From Sulfitobacter guttiformis (GTDB taxonomy: Bacteria; Pseudomonadota; Alphaproteobacteria; Rhodobacterales; Rhodobacteraceae): a stretch of DNA of 64,000 nt. The stretch's first letter is position 1; the number at the start of each line of letters is the position of its first letter. The notes beneath the pieces were generated by a model. It had not been told where the DNA came from and searched no databases. It saw nothing but the letters and a program-made list of their open reading frames with translations. Positions 1 to 9,121 of this stretch are shown in pieces. The position numbers and the translations under genes were made by a program. Where the stretch lies: NCBI RefSeq assembly GCF_003610455.1, contig NZ_RAQK01000001.1:1798001-1862000 (forward strand). The letters are read 5' to 3'.

Positions 1-477
1 ACTGACGAAGATATCAATGTGGCGCTTCCCGTCGGCATTGACGGTCAGATAGGTGATTTGCCCCTTCCCGTGCGCAGTATCGTACTGCGCGCCATGAATG
101 AGGCCGACGCCGCAGGTGTCGTCAGGCCAGGTGTTTTGCTGGCGACGCGTCCGCGTGCCATTGTCACATCGCCAACGGCGGCTACAATAAGGTATCAAGG
201 GCCGCTAATGAATTTTGGCAACGTCATGATCCTAGAGCCGCGTTCTGATACATTGTTTGTGCTTGCTGGACTCGAGACAGTATACGGTGAAATAGGACAG
301 GTTATTGCGGCAGGAACGCCCGTTGGATTGATGGGAGGCGCGGAAGCGGGTGCCGAATTGTCAACAGATGGTGATGGCACTGGTGCAGCTCGCTCAGAAA
401 CGCTCTATGTAGAAGTAAGGCAGGATAATGTACCCCAAGATCCCGCATCTTGGTTCAGGATCGACAAGGATGGATGA
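1..477 (+). CDS. EnvC-like murein hydrolase activator, C-terminal part (5' end outside window)
   Basis: The reading frame is open from base 1, so the gene begins upstream; 158 residues are visible. They match the end of the LytM/M23 domain of EnvC-type proteins: a segment with RPGVLL, then IRYQGPLMNFGNVMILEP and a loop VYGEIGQVIAAGTPVGLMGG, followed by ETLYVEVRQD and a final DPASWF. Members of this family sit in the periplasm and activate cell-wall amidases at the division septum. The last metal ligand of active M23 peptidases, a His after the beta-strand, is Glu here (VMILEP), as expected for a degenerate activator. The next gene, ctpA, starts 4 bases after this stop, so the two are probably cotranscribed; this pairing is usual in alphaproteobacteria. 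The GTG at 19 is only an internal codon. Family call is firm; the N-terminal coiled coil cannot be seen. Confidence 0.85.
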   Translation, partial: TDEDINVALPVGIDGQIGDLPLPVRSIVLRAMNEADAAGVVRPGVLLATRPRAIVTSPTAATIRYQGPLMNFGNVMILEPRSDTLFVLAGLETVYGEIGQVIAAGTPVGLMGGAEAGAELSTDGDGTGAARSETLYVEVRQDNVPQDPASWFRIDKDG

Positions 478-481
478 GTAA

Positions 482-1816
482 ATGAAGAAGTTTTTGATGG
501 CCGCGGCCGGCGGTACGGTTGCAGGCATAATCGCCACAACGCAGATCGCCGCACCGCTTCTGGCACAGGAAGCCGCCAAAACCGAGAATGTTTACGAGCA
601 GCTTGACCTGTTTGGCGATATTTTTGAGCGGATTCGCGCGCAATATGTCGAGGAAGTAGATTCCGGCGAACTGATCGAGGCGGCGATTAACGGTATGCTT
701 ACCTCGCTTGATCCGCACTCAAGTTATCTTTCTCCGAAAGACGCCGTGAAAATGCGCGAGCAGACCCGCGGCGAGTTCGGCGGACTCGGCATCGAAGTCA
801 CGCAAGAAGACGGTTTTGTAAAAGTCGTCTCGCCCATCGATGGAACACCGGCGGATGAGGCAGGGATCGAGGCAGGCGATTTCATTACCCATGTGGACGG
901 CGAAAGCCTGCTTGGGCTGGTACTGGACGAAGCGGTCGAACTAATGCGGGGGCCTGTCGGCTCCGATATTGTGATCACCGTTGTGCGCGAGGGCGAAAGC
1001 GAGCCCTTTGACGTGACCATCACCCGCGACACCATCGAGTTGACTGTTGTGCGCTCGCGCACTGAAGGCGACAGCGTCGTTCTGCGCCTGAGTACTTTCA
1101 ACGACCAGACCTACCCGAAGATGGCCGAGCAATTGGCAGAAAAGGTCGAGGCGGCGGGTGGTATCGACAATATAAACGGTTTTGTCATTGATCTGCGCAA
1201 CAATCCCGGTGGTCTGCTGACGCAGGCGATCAAAGTTTCTGATGCTTTCCTGAACGAGGGCGAGATCGTGAGCACACGTGGCCGTGAGGCCGCAGACGGT
1301 GACCGCTTTAATGCGACAGTGGGCGATCTGGCCGAGGGCAAGCCGATTGTCGTGCTGATCAACGGTGGCTCCGCATCTGCCTCCGAGATCGTTGCAGGTG
1401 CCTTGCAGGATCATCGCCGTGCCATCGTGGTTGGCACAAAAAGCTTTGGCAAAGGGTCAGTGCAGACGGTTATGCCGCTACGTTCCGAGGGGGCCATGCG
1501 CCTGACGACGGCGCGGTATTACACACCGTCGGGCCGCTCGATCCAGTCATTGGGCGTTTCTCCTGACATCATAGTAGCACAGCCCCGCGCGTCCAGCAGT
1601 GAAGAAGAGGAAGAGACAACAGTAGGTCGCTCCCGCTCCGAGGCTGATCTACGTGGCAGTTTGAACAACGACAGCCTGAGCGAGGACGAGATCAAGCAGA
1701 TTCAGGCTGACCGCGAGAAGGCTGAAAAAGCTGCTGAATTGCGTATCGAGGATTATCAGTTGGCTTATGCTATCGATATCCTAAAAGGCTTGTCGGCACT
1801 GGGGCCACGGGACTAA
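482..1816 (+). CDS. ctpA: C-terminal processing peptidase, S41 family
   Basis: A 444-residue periplasmic serine protease of the CtpA/Prc family, which degrades or trims envelope proteins, often peptidoglycan hydrolases. The N-terminus is a signal sequence (MKKFLMAAAGG, hydrophobic to about residue 28, APLLAQ cleavage region). A PDZ domain follows at about 95-165 (RGEFGGLGIEV motif). The catalytic core has the NGGSASASEI motif with the likely nucleophile Ser299 and, 25 residues on, Lys324 in SFGKGS, the family's Ser-Lys dyad spacing. An acidic linker (SSSEEEEE) precedes a charged helical tail at 395-444. The start lies 4 bases behind the EnvC-like gene and a strong hairpin terminator follows, so the two form the end of one operon. 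Length is normal for the family. Confidence 0.95.
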   Translation: MKKFLMAAAGGTVAGIIATTQIAAPLLAQEAAKTENVYEQLDLFGDIFERIRAQYVEEVDSGELIEAAINGMLTSLDPHSSYLSPKDAVKMREQTRGEFGGLGIEVTQEDGFVKVVSPIDGTPADEAGIEAGDFITHVDGESLLGLVLDEAVELMRGPVGSDIVITVVREGESEPFDVTITRDTIELTVVRSRTEGDSVVLRLSTFNDQTYPKMAEQLAEKVEAAGGIDNINGFVIDLRNNPGGLLTQAIKVSDAFLNEGEIVSTRGREAADGDRFNATVGDLAEGKPIVVLINGGSASASEIVAGALQDHRRAIVVGTKSFGKGSVQTVMPLRSEGAMRLTTARYYTPSGRSIQSLGVSPDIIVAQPRASSSEEEEETTVGRSRSEADLRGSLNNDSLSEDEIKQIQADREKAEKAAELRIEDYQLAYAIDILKGLSALGPRD

Positions 1817-1840
1817 TTCAAGCGCACATTATGCGATGGT

Positions 1841-1872
1841 AAAAGGCCGCCCCCTGAACGGGGCGGCCTTTT
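1841..1872 (+). terminator. rho-independent terminator after ctpA
   Basis: A 13-bp GC-rich stem (1841-1853 pairs with 1860-1872) with a 6-base loop. The stem starts with AAAA and ends with TTTT, so it could work in both directions. It lies 25 bases past the ctpA stop. Confidence 0.85.
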
Positions 1873-2082
1873 GCATGGGAGGTAAAAGTAATATCGAAGC
1901 CGGTTTGCTACAAACGCACACGGCATCGCGAATGCATTGATGTATGATCTATGCGCTGCTGAGGTTGTGCCAGACGGAGGTGGTCAAGCCGGCGGAACCA
2001 TTAGCACCATTAGGACCCTTGTCTTTGAGAAGTCCGGATGATCACGGCAGGGTCTTGTAAGATTATGTTGGTATTGTCCGTC

Positions 2083-2457
2083 TCAACTGGTCTCGAGGCA
2101 GTGTCGGCGGAATGCACGTTTGAGCATATCCAGCTCTGCGCGCAACAAATCAACCTCGACGCGCATATCATCGCCCAATGCTTCGCCCGCCATTAAGGTG
2201 ATCGAGGCAAGAGTTTCGTTTGTAGCTGCATCTGCCACCACGATGGTCTGCATGCCATCAGAAATCACTTCGCTCGGAATAGGAATGCGGACAGAAAATC
2301 CATCACCGGCCTCTGTAGGGCTGACATTCACATCCGGCACTTTTACGCCCTGATGGGTCACGTCAAGCTTTGGATCAGTATCCTTTGCCGCGCCAGTGAG
2401 CAGGCCTTCCCAAAGGCCTTGGCGCATTTTTGTTTTGGTCAGCACAAGGTTTGTCAT
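2083..2457 (-). CDS. hypothetical protein, 124 aa, paired with DUF6478 gene
   Basis: I do not recognise a named domain. The protein has 124 residues, no signal peptide and no membrane segment. The N-terminus (MTNLVLTKTKMRQGLWEGLLTG) is followed by a beta-rich acidic middle (VPDVNVSPTEAGDGFSVRIPIP, then TIVVADAATNETLASITLMAGE). It ends in a helix with a heptad pattern at about 95-115 (VDLLRAELDMLKRAF) that could form a short coiled coil. It lies 46 bases downstream of the DUF6478 gene on the same strand, so the two are likely cotranscribed and may act together. From memory this pair occurs in other Rhodobacterales; that was not checked. Function unknown. Confidence 0.7.
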   Translation of the reverse strand: MTNLVLTKTKMRQGLWEGLLTGAAKDTDPKLDVTHQGVKVPDVNVSPTEAGDGFSVRIPIPSEVISDGMQTIVVADAATNETLASITLMAGEALGDDMRVEVDLLRAELDMLKRAFRRHCLETS

Positions 2458-2503
2458 AATAGTCTCCGTCGCCGTCTGCGGCGCTCACTCTTGTTTGCAA
2501 GTC

Positions 2504-3277
2504 TCAGATCTGGGCGCGGGGGCGGCGTGAAAACGTCAGATCGCGCAAGGTCACCTGATTCATCTCAGGGCCCTCGAATATCAGGTCGAGCCACGCGCCT
2601 TCGATCCGCCGCTCGTTCAGGGTGGAGTAGGCCAGATCAAATTCGACAACTGTCTGTTCTTGCGTCAGGTCCAACTCGCGCACGATTTGTTCGGTGTTGG
2701 GGCCGTTCTTGATGTTGAGGCGGGCAAAAATTTCGATCGGCTTCTCCAGCTCGACGATCACATCCATGCGGATAAGATGGGTACGCTTCATACCCTCAAC
2801 GCCTTCGGGCGGCAGATCAAGGACGAGCGACAGAAATGATCCGTCAAAGCGAAACACGTCCATACGCAACCCATAAGGCGCAAGATCCTCCTCGCGCAGA
2901 TTACGCACTTGGCGCAAAGATAGCTCCGACAGCTCGCAGTCGTGAAACAACGTGACCTCGTTGCCCAGCATCGAACGGGTTTGAACACCGGACATGCCAG
3001 GATTGGGCAGCGGGCCACGCCACAGTTCGGGCCGCCAAGCCCAATCGGCATTGTGCGGCTTGGGGAACGTCGTCGAGCCTATAAGGGGAAGTGCCAGCCG
3101 CTCGTCCGCGATGTGGATCAGCTGGTCAAGATGTGCTTTGAGCTGGCGTGCCCTGATCCGCTGGCGTCGTAAGGATGCCAGATCAGCTCCCCGCGCCAAC
3201 CGTGCATTTCGCGCCCACTTGGATAGGGTCCTGCTGAAAAACGCTTTGTCAAAGAGGTGTTCGCCGATTTTGGCCAT
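2504..3277 (-). CDS. DUF6478 family protein
   Basis: A 257-residue protein of a Rhodobacterales family of unknown function that I match to DUF6478 from its sequence. The N-terminal third is basic and helical (AFFSRTLSKWARNARLARG, then RRQRIRARQLKAHLDQLIHIADERL). The rest is beta-rich and contains PLIGSTTFPKPHNADWAWRP, FRFDGSFLSLVLDLP and a closing FEGPEMNQVTLRDLTFSRRPRAQI. No signal peptide is seen. The open frame extends to 3382, but the ATG at 3277 is preferred because it begins the conserved-looking part and is preceded by a weak CAGGG. The 124-aa gene follows on the same strand. Family assignment moderate, function unknown. Confidence 0.7.
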   Translation of the reverse strand: MAKIGEHLFDKAFFSRTLSKWARNARLARGADLASLRRQRIRARQLKAHLDQLIHIADERLALPLIGSTTFPKPHNADWAWRPELWRGPLPNPGMSGVQTRSMLGNEVTLFHDCELSELSLRQVRNLREEDLAPYGLRMDVFRFDGSFLSLVLDLPPEGVEGMKRTHLIRMDVIVELEKPIEIFARLNIKNGPNTEQIVRELDLTQEQTVVEFDLAYSTLNERRIEGAWLDLIFEGPEMNQVTLRDLTFSRRPRAQI

Positions 3278-3399
3278 GTCTTTTGCCCTGCTACCTACTG
3301 CGTTCTGATCCTGCCCGATGTCGGACCATATCTCCGGAACTGTGCGTGTTGCCTGCACGATGCCACGCATGCGCACCGGCACGCAAGCGTGGTAATCTG

Positions 3400-4005
3400 T
3401 TAGCCTGCTTTGGTCTTGTCCGATGTGCGGCTGATCATTTCTTCCAGCACGGTAGCGCCTTCTTCGGATACGGCGCGCTTGTCGATGGGGCCAAAAAGGC
3501 TTGCTGACATTATAAAGTTGCCGACCTGCGCAACAGAGCGCCAGTGATGCGGAGACAAGCCCCCTGCGGGAGCGGGACCAGTTGTTTTGAATATAATGCT
3601 AGAATTACTTTGCCGCGTTTCACGGGGCGTTGCGACACCTGCCGCTTTTGCAAGGTCTTGCGCGGTCGGAAGAGGGGTGTCCGCACTGCTGCGCGCGAGA
3701 CTTACGGAAAGCACACCTGCGGGCGCCCCCTCCCCTCCGGTCGCTGCTCCGAGATTATCACAGCGCGCCATCAGCGCGAAACTCTGGCTGAGGCTGTCAG
3801 GGTCGATGCAATAGCCCGCCGGCGGTACCAGAGTTACATTGCCACGCATCATGACTGCTTGGGTAAGGGGTACTGCGGGAAGCGCGGCATCTTCGGGTGG
3901 CACAAGGTTAGCTAGTATGGTGCCGCTCGTATTGGAAGCGTCGCAAGCGCTCAGCATTGAAATAATGCCGAGCGCTCCGAGGGGCCTAGAGGTCCATGTA
4001 ATCAT
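3400..4005 (-). CDS. predicted lipoprotein downstream of ilvD
   Basis: A 201-residue protein beginning [21 protein letters not shown]. The hydrophobic stretch ends in a lipobox (MLSAC, Cys about residue 21), so an exported lipoprotein is expected. The mature part contains three further Cys residues early on (Gly-Tyr-Cys-Ile, Arg-Cys-Asp) and is otherwise unremarkable. No domain recognised. The chosen ATG at 4005 overlaps the last 20 bases of ilvD in another frame, so translation is probably coupled to ilvD. The frame is open further upstream inside ilvD, but that extension would bury the signal sequence. The product has no obvious link to amino-acid synthesis. Confidence 0.7.
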   Translation of the reverse strand: MITWTSRPLGALGIISMLSACDASNTSGTILANLVPPEDAALPAVPLTQAVMMRGNVTLVPPAGYCIDPDSLSQSFALMARCDNLGAATGGEGAPAGVLSVSLARSSADTPLPTAQDLAKAAGVATPRETRQSNSSIIFKTTGPAPAGGLSPHHWRSVAQVGNFIMSASLFGPIDKRAVSEEGATVLEEMISRTSDKTKAG

Positions 4006-5752
4006 GACGCTCTTTCTTGGCGCCTGGATGCGTGACGGCCCCGAGATAAGTCGGGCCGACCAGTTGTGCGTATTTCCAAAGTGCGCCGGAGGCATAGATC
4101 GTCTCTCGTGGGCCGGACCACGCCGCCTTGCGGGCTGCCAACTCTTCGTCCGACAGATCAACAGAGATCGAGCCGGTAATCGCATTGAGGGTAATCATAT
4201 CGCCGTTTTTGAGCAATGCGATCGGACCACCAAGCGCAGCCTCGGGGCCTACATGGCCCACACAAAACCCGCGTGTCGCGCCTGAAAAACGGCCATCGGT
4301 GATCAGTGCTACCTTCTTGCCCATGCCTTGTCCCGACAGTGCTGCCGTCGTTGCAAGCATTTCGCGCATGCCTGGACCGCCGCGCGCGCCCTCGTTACGG
4401 ATCACGAATACGTCGCCCTCGGAATAGGTGCGGTTCTGCACGGCCTCGAACGCATCCTGTTCGCATTCGAATACCAGCGCGGGGCCGGTGAACACGATAT
4501 CTTCATCCGACATGCCGGCAATTTTCACGATGGCACCTTCGGGTGCGAGGTTACCTTTAAGGCCCACAACGCCGCCGGTTTTGCTAATCGGATTGGTGAT
4601 CGCGTGAATCACCTTACCGTCTGCATCGCGGGCAACCTTGTCCAGCTCTTCACCCATGGAATAGCCGGTGACGGTCATGCAGTCTTCATGGATGAGGCCT
4701 GCCTTGCGCAATTCGCGCATCACGACAGGCACGCCGCCCGCTTCGTACAGATCCTTCGCCACATAGGCGCCACCCGGTTTCATATCAACGAAATGCGGCG
4801 TGTCGCGGAAAATGTCGCAGACGTCCTCGAGGAAGAAATCAATCCCTGCTTCATGGGCCATGGCAGGCAGGTGGAGACCCGCGTTGGTGGAACCGCCTGT
4901 GCAGGCCACAATGCGCGCCGCGTTCTCGAATGCCTGCCGCGTGCAGATGTCACGGGCGCGGATGTTCTTCTCAATGAGGTTCATCACGGCCTTACCGGAT
5001 GCAATCGCATATTCATCGCGGCTCTCGTAGGGGGCAGGCGCGCCGGAGGAATTGGGCAGCGCAAGGCCGATGGCCTCGGCCACACAGGCCATTGTGTTGG
5101 CCGTGAATTGACCACCGCACGCGCCGGCAGACGGGCACGCAACCCGTTCAAGCACTTCAAGCGCTGCCTCGGACAATGTGCCGTTCTGCCAGTTGCCGAC
5201 AGCCTCGAACATGTCCTGAACCGTCAGGTCACGGTCTGCGAAGTTTGCAGGCACGTCGGAGCCTTTTGGCGCGCGACCCGGCAGGATAGACCCGCCGTAC
5301 ATAAACACAGACGGTACGTTGAGGCGGATCATCGCCATCATCATACCCGGCAGGGATTTGTCACAGCCGGCGAGGCCAACAATTGCATCATAGCAGTGGC
5401 CGCGCATTGTAAGCTCAACAGTGTCGGCAATCGCTTCACGGGAGGCGAGGGAGGAGCGCATCCCCTCGTGGCCCATGGCGATACCGTCGGTGACGGTGAT
5501 GGTGGTGAATTCGCGCGGGGTGCCCTGCTCGGCTTTTACGCCGATCTTGACCGATTGCGCCTGACGGTTGAGCGCGATGTTACACGGTGCCGCCTCGTTC
5601 CAGCAGGTGGCCACGCCCACCAGCGGCTGATGGATCTCCTCTTCCGTCATGCCCATCGCGTAGTAGTAAGAGCGATGCGGCGCCCGCGCAGGGCCTTCGG
5701 TGACATGGCGACTGGGCAGTTTGGATTTGTCGAAACGGGGATTGGTGGACAT
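3986..5752 (-). CDS. ilvD: dihydroxy-acid dehydratase
   Basis: IlvD removes water from dihydroxy-acids to give the 2-keto acids of valine, leucine and isoleucine synthesis, using an Fe-S cluster. The 588-residue product has the family signatures: the early [15 protein letters not shown] region, [12 protein letters not shown] with the cluster Cys, [16 protein letters not shown] with a second cluster Cys pair, and a C-terminal [26 protein letters not shown]. The ATG at 5752 is preferred over the upstream codons (frame open to 5815) because AGGAG lies 9 bases before it and it gives the expected N-terminus. A lipoprotein gene overlaps its 3' end. Length is typical. Confidence 0.96.
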   Translation of the reverse strand: MSTNPRFDKSKLPSRHVTEGPARAPHRSYYYAMGMTEEEIHQPLVGVATCWNEAAPCNIALNRQAQSVKIGVKAEQGTPREFTTITVTDGIAMGHEGMRSSLASREAIADTVELTMRGHCYDAIVGLAGCDKSLPGMMMAMIRLNVPSVFMYGGSILPGRAPKGSDVPANFADRDLTVQDMFEAVGNWQNGTLSEAALEVLERVACPSAGACGGQFTANTMACVAEAIGLALPNSSGAPAPYESRDEYAIASGKAVMNLIEKNIRARDICTRQAFENAARIVACTGGSTNAGLHLPAMAHEAGIDFFLEDVCDIFRDTPHFVDMKPGGAYVAKDLYEAGGVPVVMRELRKAGLIHEDCMTVTGYSMGEELDKVARDADGKVIHAITNPISKTGGVVGLKGNLAPEGAIVKIAGMSDEDIVFTGPALVFECEQDAFEAVQNRTYSEGDVFVIRNEGARGGPGMREMLATTAALSGQGMGKKVALITDGRFSGATRGFCVGHVGPEAALGGPIALLKNGDMITLNAITGSISVDLSDEELAARKAAWSGPRETIYASGALWKYAQLVGPTYLGAVTHPGAKKERHDYMDL

Positions 5753-6049
5753 GAAACGGCGCTCCTGCATAGAATTCTTTTGAAACGGCATAATGGTGCA
5801 GAGGGGTTGCTGCAAGCTTTTGCAGTGCGGAGCAGCTGCAATCGCGTTGCAAGTCCTGACGAGGTGACCCGAATTTGGAGCGACATATCGGGGGTGACAC
5901 CCGGCGCGGCGTGGAAACTCGATGTGGTAAAGCCGGCGCGCAGTTCATTAACATGTGAAAGCCGCGGACACGGGCTATGTTTTCTAAGCGTTGTAATACG
6001 GCGGCGCGCAGCATAGTTTGCGCGAACCGCCCTCGAAGAAAGCCCACCC

Positions 6050-9000
6050 ATGGACCGTAGTCTGTTCGCCTTTATCTGGAAATACTCCAAGCGCGAGCAG
6101 CTGGTTTTATTAGTGGTGACAATTCTCACCTTCCCGCTTCTTTACGCCACGCTCGAATTGCCAAAGCGGATCATCAACGACGCGATCGGTGCCGAGGGCC
6201 CGATGGTAAGCGCCTTTGGCATCGAGCTGAGCCAGATCCAGTTTTTAACCGCACTCTGCCTTGGCTATCTTGGGGCTGTTTTGGTGCATGGCCTGCTGAA
6301 GATGCGGTTGAACACGATGAAGGGCGTCACGGCAGAGCGCTTGTTGCGCCGCTTCCGTTTCGGTCTGATTTCGCGGATGATGCGGTTCCCAAAACGGTAT
6401 TTCCAGAACACCTCGCAGGGGGAACTGGTAAGCATGGTTACCTCCGAAGCCGAACCAATGGGCGGGCTGATGGGAGATTTCATCGCACAGCCCGTTTTTC
6501 AGGCAGGCCAGATGATCATTATTGTGGTGTTTCTCTTCCTGCAATCCTTCTGGTTCGGTCTGGCGGGTGTCGCCCTTATCCCGCTTCAAGCGTACGTGAT
6601 TCCGATTTTGCAGCGCCAGATTAACCTGCTTAACAAGGACCGTATCAAGGAGGTGCGCATGCTGGCGGCCGAGATTGGCGAGACGGCGGCAGGTATTGAC
6701 GATCTACGAAACAACGGCGGTTGGCGTTTCAGGCTGGCAGGTTTCACCGACCGTTTGGGGCGGCTTTTCGACATCCGCTTCAAGATCTTCCAAAAGAAAT
6801 TTTTTATGAAGTTCCTCAATAACTTCATCACCCAGTTGACGCCGTTCTTTTTCTATCTGGTGGGTGGCATTCTGGCCATTCGCGGCGAAATCACCGTGGG
6901 TGCGCTGGTGGCGGCTCTGGCCGCGTATAAAGACCTCAGCGCACCTTGGAAAGAATTGCTCGATTATTACAACCAGACACAGGATATGGCCCTGCGCTGG
7001 GAGATCGTGACAGAGCGGTTTGATCCCGCAGGCATGATCGACGAAAGCCTTTTTGAAGGGACGCCACAAGACATTCCGCATCTTGTCGGGGATATCAAGT
7101 TGCAGCACGTATTCGTCCGCAGCTCAGAGGGCAGCGTGGTTCTGGAAGACATTACTCTGGAGATACCGAAAGGTGCGCAAGTCGCGATTAAGACGTCATC
7201 GGTCTCCGAGCGGCGCGCATTTTCGGAGCTGCTCACCCGCGAGGTGATGCCGACGCGGGGAACCGTCACCATGGGCGGTCTGGACATTGCCACACTGCAT
7301 CAAGCGGTGATCGCGGCGCGCATCGGATATGTGCGCGCGCAGCCTTATCTGTTTCACGGCACGATAGGTGACAACCTTCTGATGTCGCTGAGGACCTCGC
7401 CCAGCACCGTGTTATGGGACCCCGACAAGCGCGACCGCGCAGGTATCGAGGCGCGTAAGTCTGGAAACAGTCCGGATAGTTTTCACGCCGAATGGATCGA
7501 TCCGTCGCTCGCTGGCCTGAACTCAATGGAGGATGTCTACGGGTGGTGGTTCGAGTTGAGCCGCATTCTCAATACCGACGAACCGATCATCCGTGGCATG
7601 CTGGGCACCCGCATCGATGCAGAAACGCATCAAGAGCTAACCCGCTCTCTCGTTGCGCTGCGGCCAAAGGTCTACGAGACCCTCAAAGAGCGCAATCTCG
7701 ACCGTGCGGTGTATCGTTTTGATCCTGACAAGTTTAACCCGTCCATTCCATTGGGGGGCAACCTTCTGTTTGCCTCGCCGCGCTATGACATCAGCCAGCA
7801 GGGGCTAGCGTCGGAAAAAGCGTTCATCGGAATGATTGCGGAAAACGGTTTGGCAGAGCAGGGCATCGCCATCTCGCAAACCCTCATCGAGACGTTGCAC
7901 CAGACATTCGGCATGGACGGTACCAACCATCCGCTTTTCACCTCTCTCAACATCGAGGAAGGCCTCTACGAGCAGTTGGTCGATATCGCGACACGCCGGC
8001 GCAAACAGGGCGATGGCGCGCTCAGCGAGGCAGAATTTGCCTTGTTGCTCACAGTGCCATTTGCCTTCACGGCAGAACAGATTGGTCCTGCTTTCCCCGA
8101 AAGCTTCAAGGATGAAATTCTAAATATCCGCCGCAATCGCGGCTCTGCGCTGCGCGAGCTGTCGCGGGAAATGTTTGTTCCAATGGCGCCCGAGAATTAT
8201 TTCCCCCGCCTGACCTTGCTGGAGAACCTCATCTATGGCCGCATTTCAGCGATGGCGGGGATGCAGTCAGATCTGGTGGTCGATGCCGTGTCGGATGTGC
8301 TGCGCGATCACGACCTGCGTGCGCAGGTTGCAACCCTCGTTTTTGATGTTCCGACAGCCATCGGTGGAAGCAATCTGACCCAGTCCATTCAAGAGCGCGC
8401 CGCTTTCACTCGTGCCGCGATCAAGCGGCCCGACATCATTGTCTTTGATCAGGCGTTGGGTGGCAGTGATCTGAGCAGCACGCGTGAACGCCTTCGTGAT
8501 TTGATGCCCGACACCACGCAAATCTTTCTGGATGACCAGTTCGATGCGCCCGAAACCTATGATATGTTCGTCGAGATCAGCCACGGCCGCATTGATGGCG
8601 TGGACAGCACCGACCAGCATGACAGTTCCGATAATATCTCCGATGACCTGCGGCGTAAGCTCAATCTGATCCAGCGGAATTCTTTGTTCTCAACGCTGGC
8701 GCCACGTGCGCAACGACTGCTGGCATTCGCTGCGCAGTGGTATGACGCGCCTGCAGGAGCCGCGATTTTTGACACCGGGCAAACTGCGGATGCTGTGTAC
8801 TTGTGTCTCTCTGGCAAGGCCGAGATACGCATGCTCGACAAACAGGGTGCAGAGCATCATATCTCGACGGTCGAAGCAGGGCGGGTGATCGGAGATCTTG
8901 CTGTAATTCTGCGAGAGCCGCGACAGGCCAACCTCAAAGCAGTCGAGGATACCCGATTTTTGCGCATCGGCGCCGATCAGTTCCGATCGGTGATCGAGTC

Positions 9001-9121
9001 GGATACAAATGTTCTGATGAGCCTGCTAAAAACCGTGGCGGGCCACCTCAATGGTGCTGCAGAAGTTATTCGCGACGCGCAAATTGACATACCCCGAAGT
9101 GCTCCCGGAGATAAGAAATGA
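6050..9121 (+). CDS. ABC-exporter-like fusion with degenerate nucleotide-binding domain and C-terminal cyclic-nucleotide-binding domain
   Basis: A 1023-residue membrane protein. Residues 1-330 form an ABC-exporter-like membrane domain with about six hydrophobic segments. Residues 345-450 resemble the first half of an ATPase domain (VLEDITLEIPKGAQVAI, then IGYVRAQPYLFHGTIGDNL). The Walker A loop is lost: the stretch at 380-388 reads IKTSSVSER with no GxxGxGKS/T. An insertion of about 260 residues (450-710) follows, and then a second post-Q-loop-like segment (NYFPRLTLLENLIYG, 717-730). The signature LSGGQ is replaced by NLTQS (775-779), and the Walker B region is DIIVFDQALGG with Gln in place of the catalytic Glu. 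Residues about 875-990 look like a cyclic-nucleotide-binding domain (GKAEIRML, GRVIGDLAVI). The last 4 bases overlap the CPBP protease start. ATP hydrolysis is doubtful; a regulated scaffold or lipid-linked role is only inference. Confidence 0.8.
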   Translation: MDRSLFAFIWKYSKREQLVLLVVTILTFPLLYATLELPKRIINDAIGAEGPMVSAFGIELSQIQFLTALCLGYLGAVLVHGLLKMRLNTMKGVTAERLLRRFRFGLISRMMRFPKRYFQNTSQGELVSMVTSEAEPMGGLMGDFIAQPVFQAGQMIIIVVFLFLQSFWFGLAGVALIPLQAYVIPILQRQINLLNKDRIKEVRMLAAEIGETAAGIDDLRNNGGWRFRLAGFTDRLGRLFDIRFKIFQKKFFMKFLNNFITQLTPFFFYLVGGILAIRGEITVGALVAALAAYKDLSAPWKELLDYYNQTQDMALRWEIVTERFDPAGMIDESLFEGTPQDIPHLVGDIKLQHVFVRSSEGSVVLEDITLEIPKGAQVAIKTSSVSERRAFSELLTREVMPTRGTVTMGGLDIATLHQAVIAARIGYVRAQPYLFHGTIGDNLLMSLRTSPSTVLWDPDKRDRAGIEARKSGNSPDSFHAEWIDPSLAGLNSMEDVYGWWFELSRILNTDEPIIRGMLGTRIDAETHQELTRSLVALRPKVYETLKERNLDRAVYRFDPDKFNPSIPLGGNLLFASPRYDISQQGLASEKAFIGMIAENGLAEQGIAISQTLIETLHQTFGMDGTNHPLFTSLNIEEGLYEQLVDIATRRRKQGDGALSEAEFALLLTVPFAFTAEQIGPAFPESFKDEILNIRRNRGSALRELSREMFVPMAPENYFPRLTLLENLIYGRISAMAGMQSDLVVDAVSDVLRDHDLRAQVATLVFDVPTAIGGSNLTQSIQERAAFTRAAIKRPDIIVFDQALGGSDLSSTRERLRDLMPDTTQIFLDDQFDAPETYDMFVEISHGRIDGVDSTDQHDSSDNISDDLRRKLNLIQRNSLFSTLAPRAQRLLAFAAQWYDAPAGAAIFDTGQTADAVYLCLSGKAEIRMLDKQGAEHHISTVEAGRVIGDLAVILREPRQANLKAVEDTRFLRIGADQFRSVIESDTNVLMSLLKTVAGHLNGAAEVIRDAQIDIPRSAPGDKK

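Noticed and set aside
1873..2082. Possible gene or insertion-element remnant in the gap after the ctpA terminator
   Set aside because: One minus-strand frame stays open for about 29 codons after a stop, but it has no start codon or SD, and no terminal repeats were found.
4328..6016. 562-codon open frame antisense to ilvD
   Set aside because: Its sequence has no recognisable domain and it lies opposite the certain ilvD gene.
6050..9121. Frameshift or assembly error as an explanation for the degenerate ATPase
   Set aside because: The frame is continuous over 1023 codons and keeps protein-like composition throughout the insertion, so the loss of motifs looks genuine.
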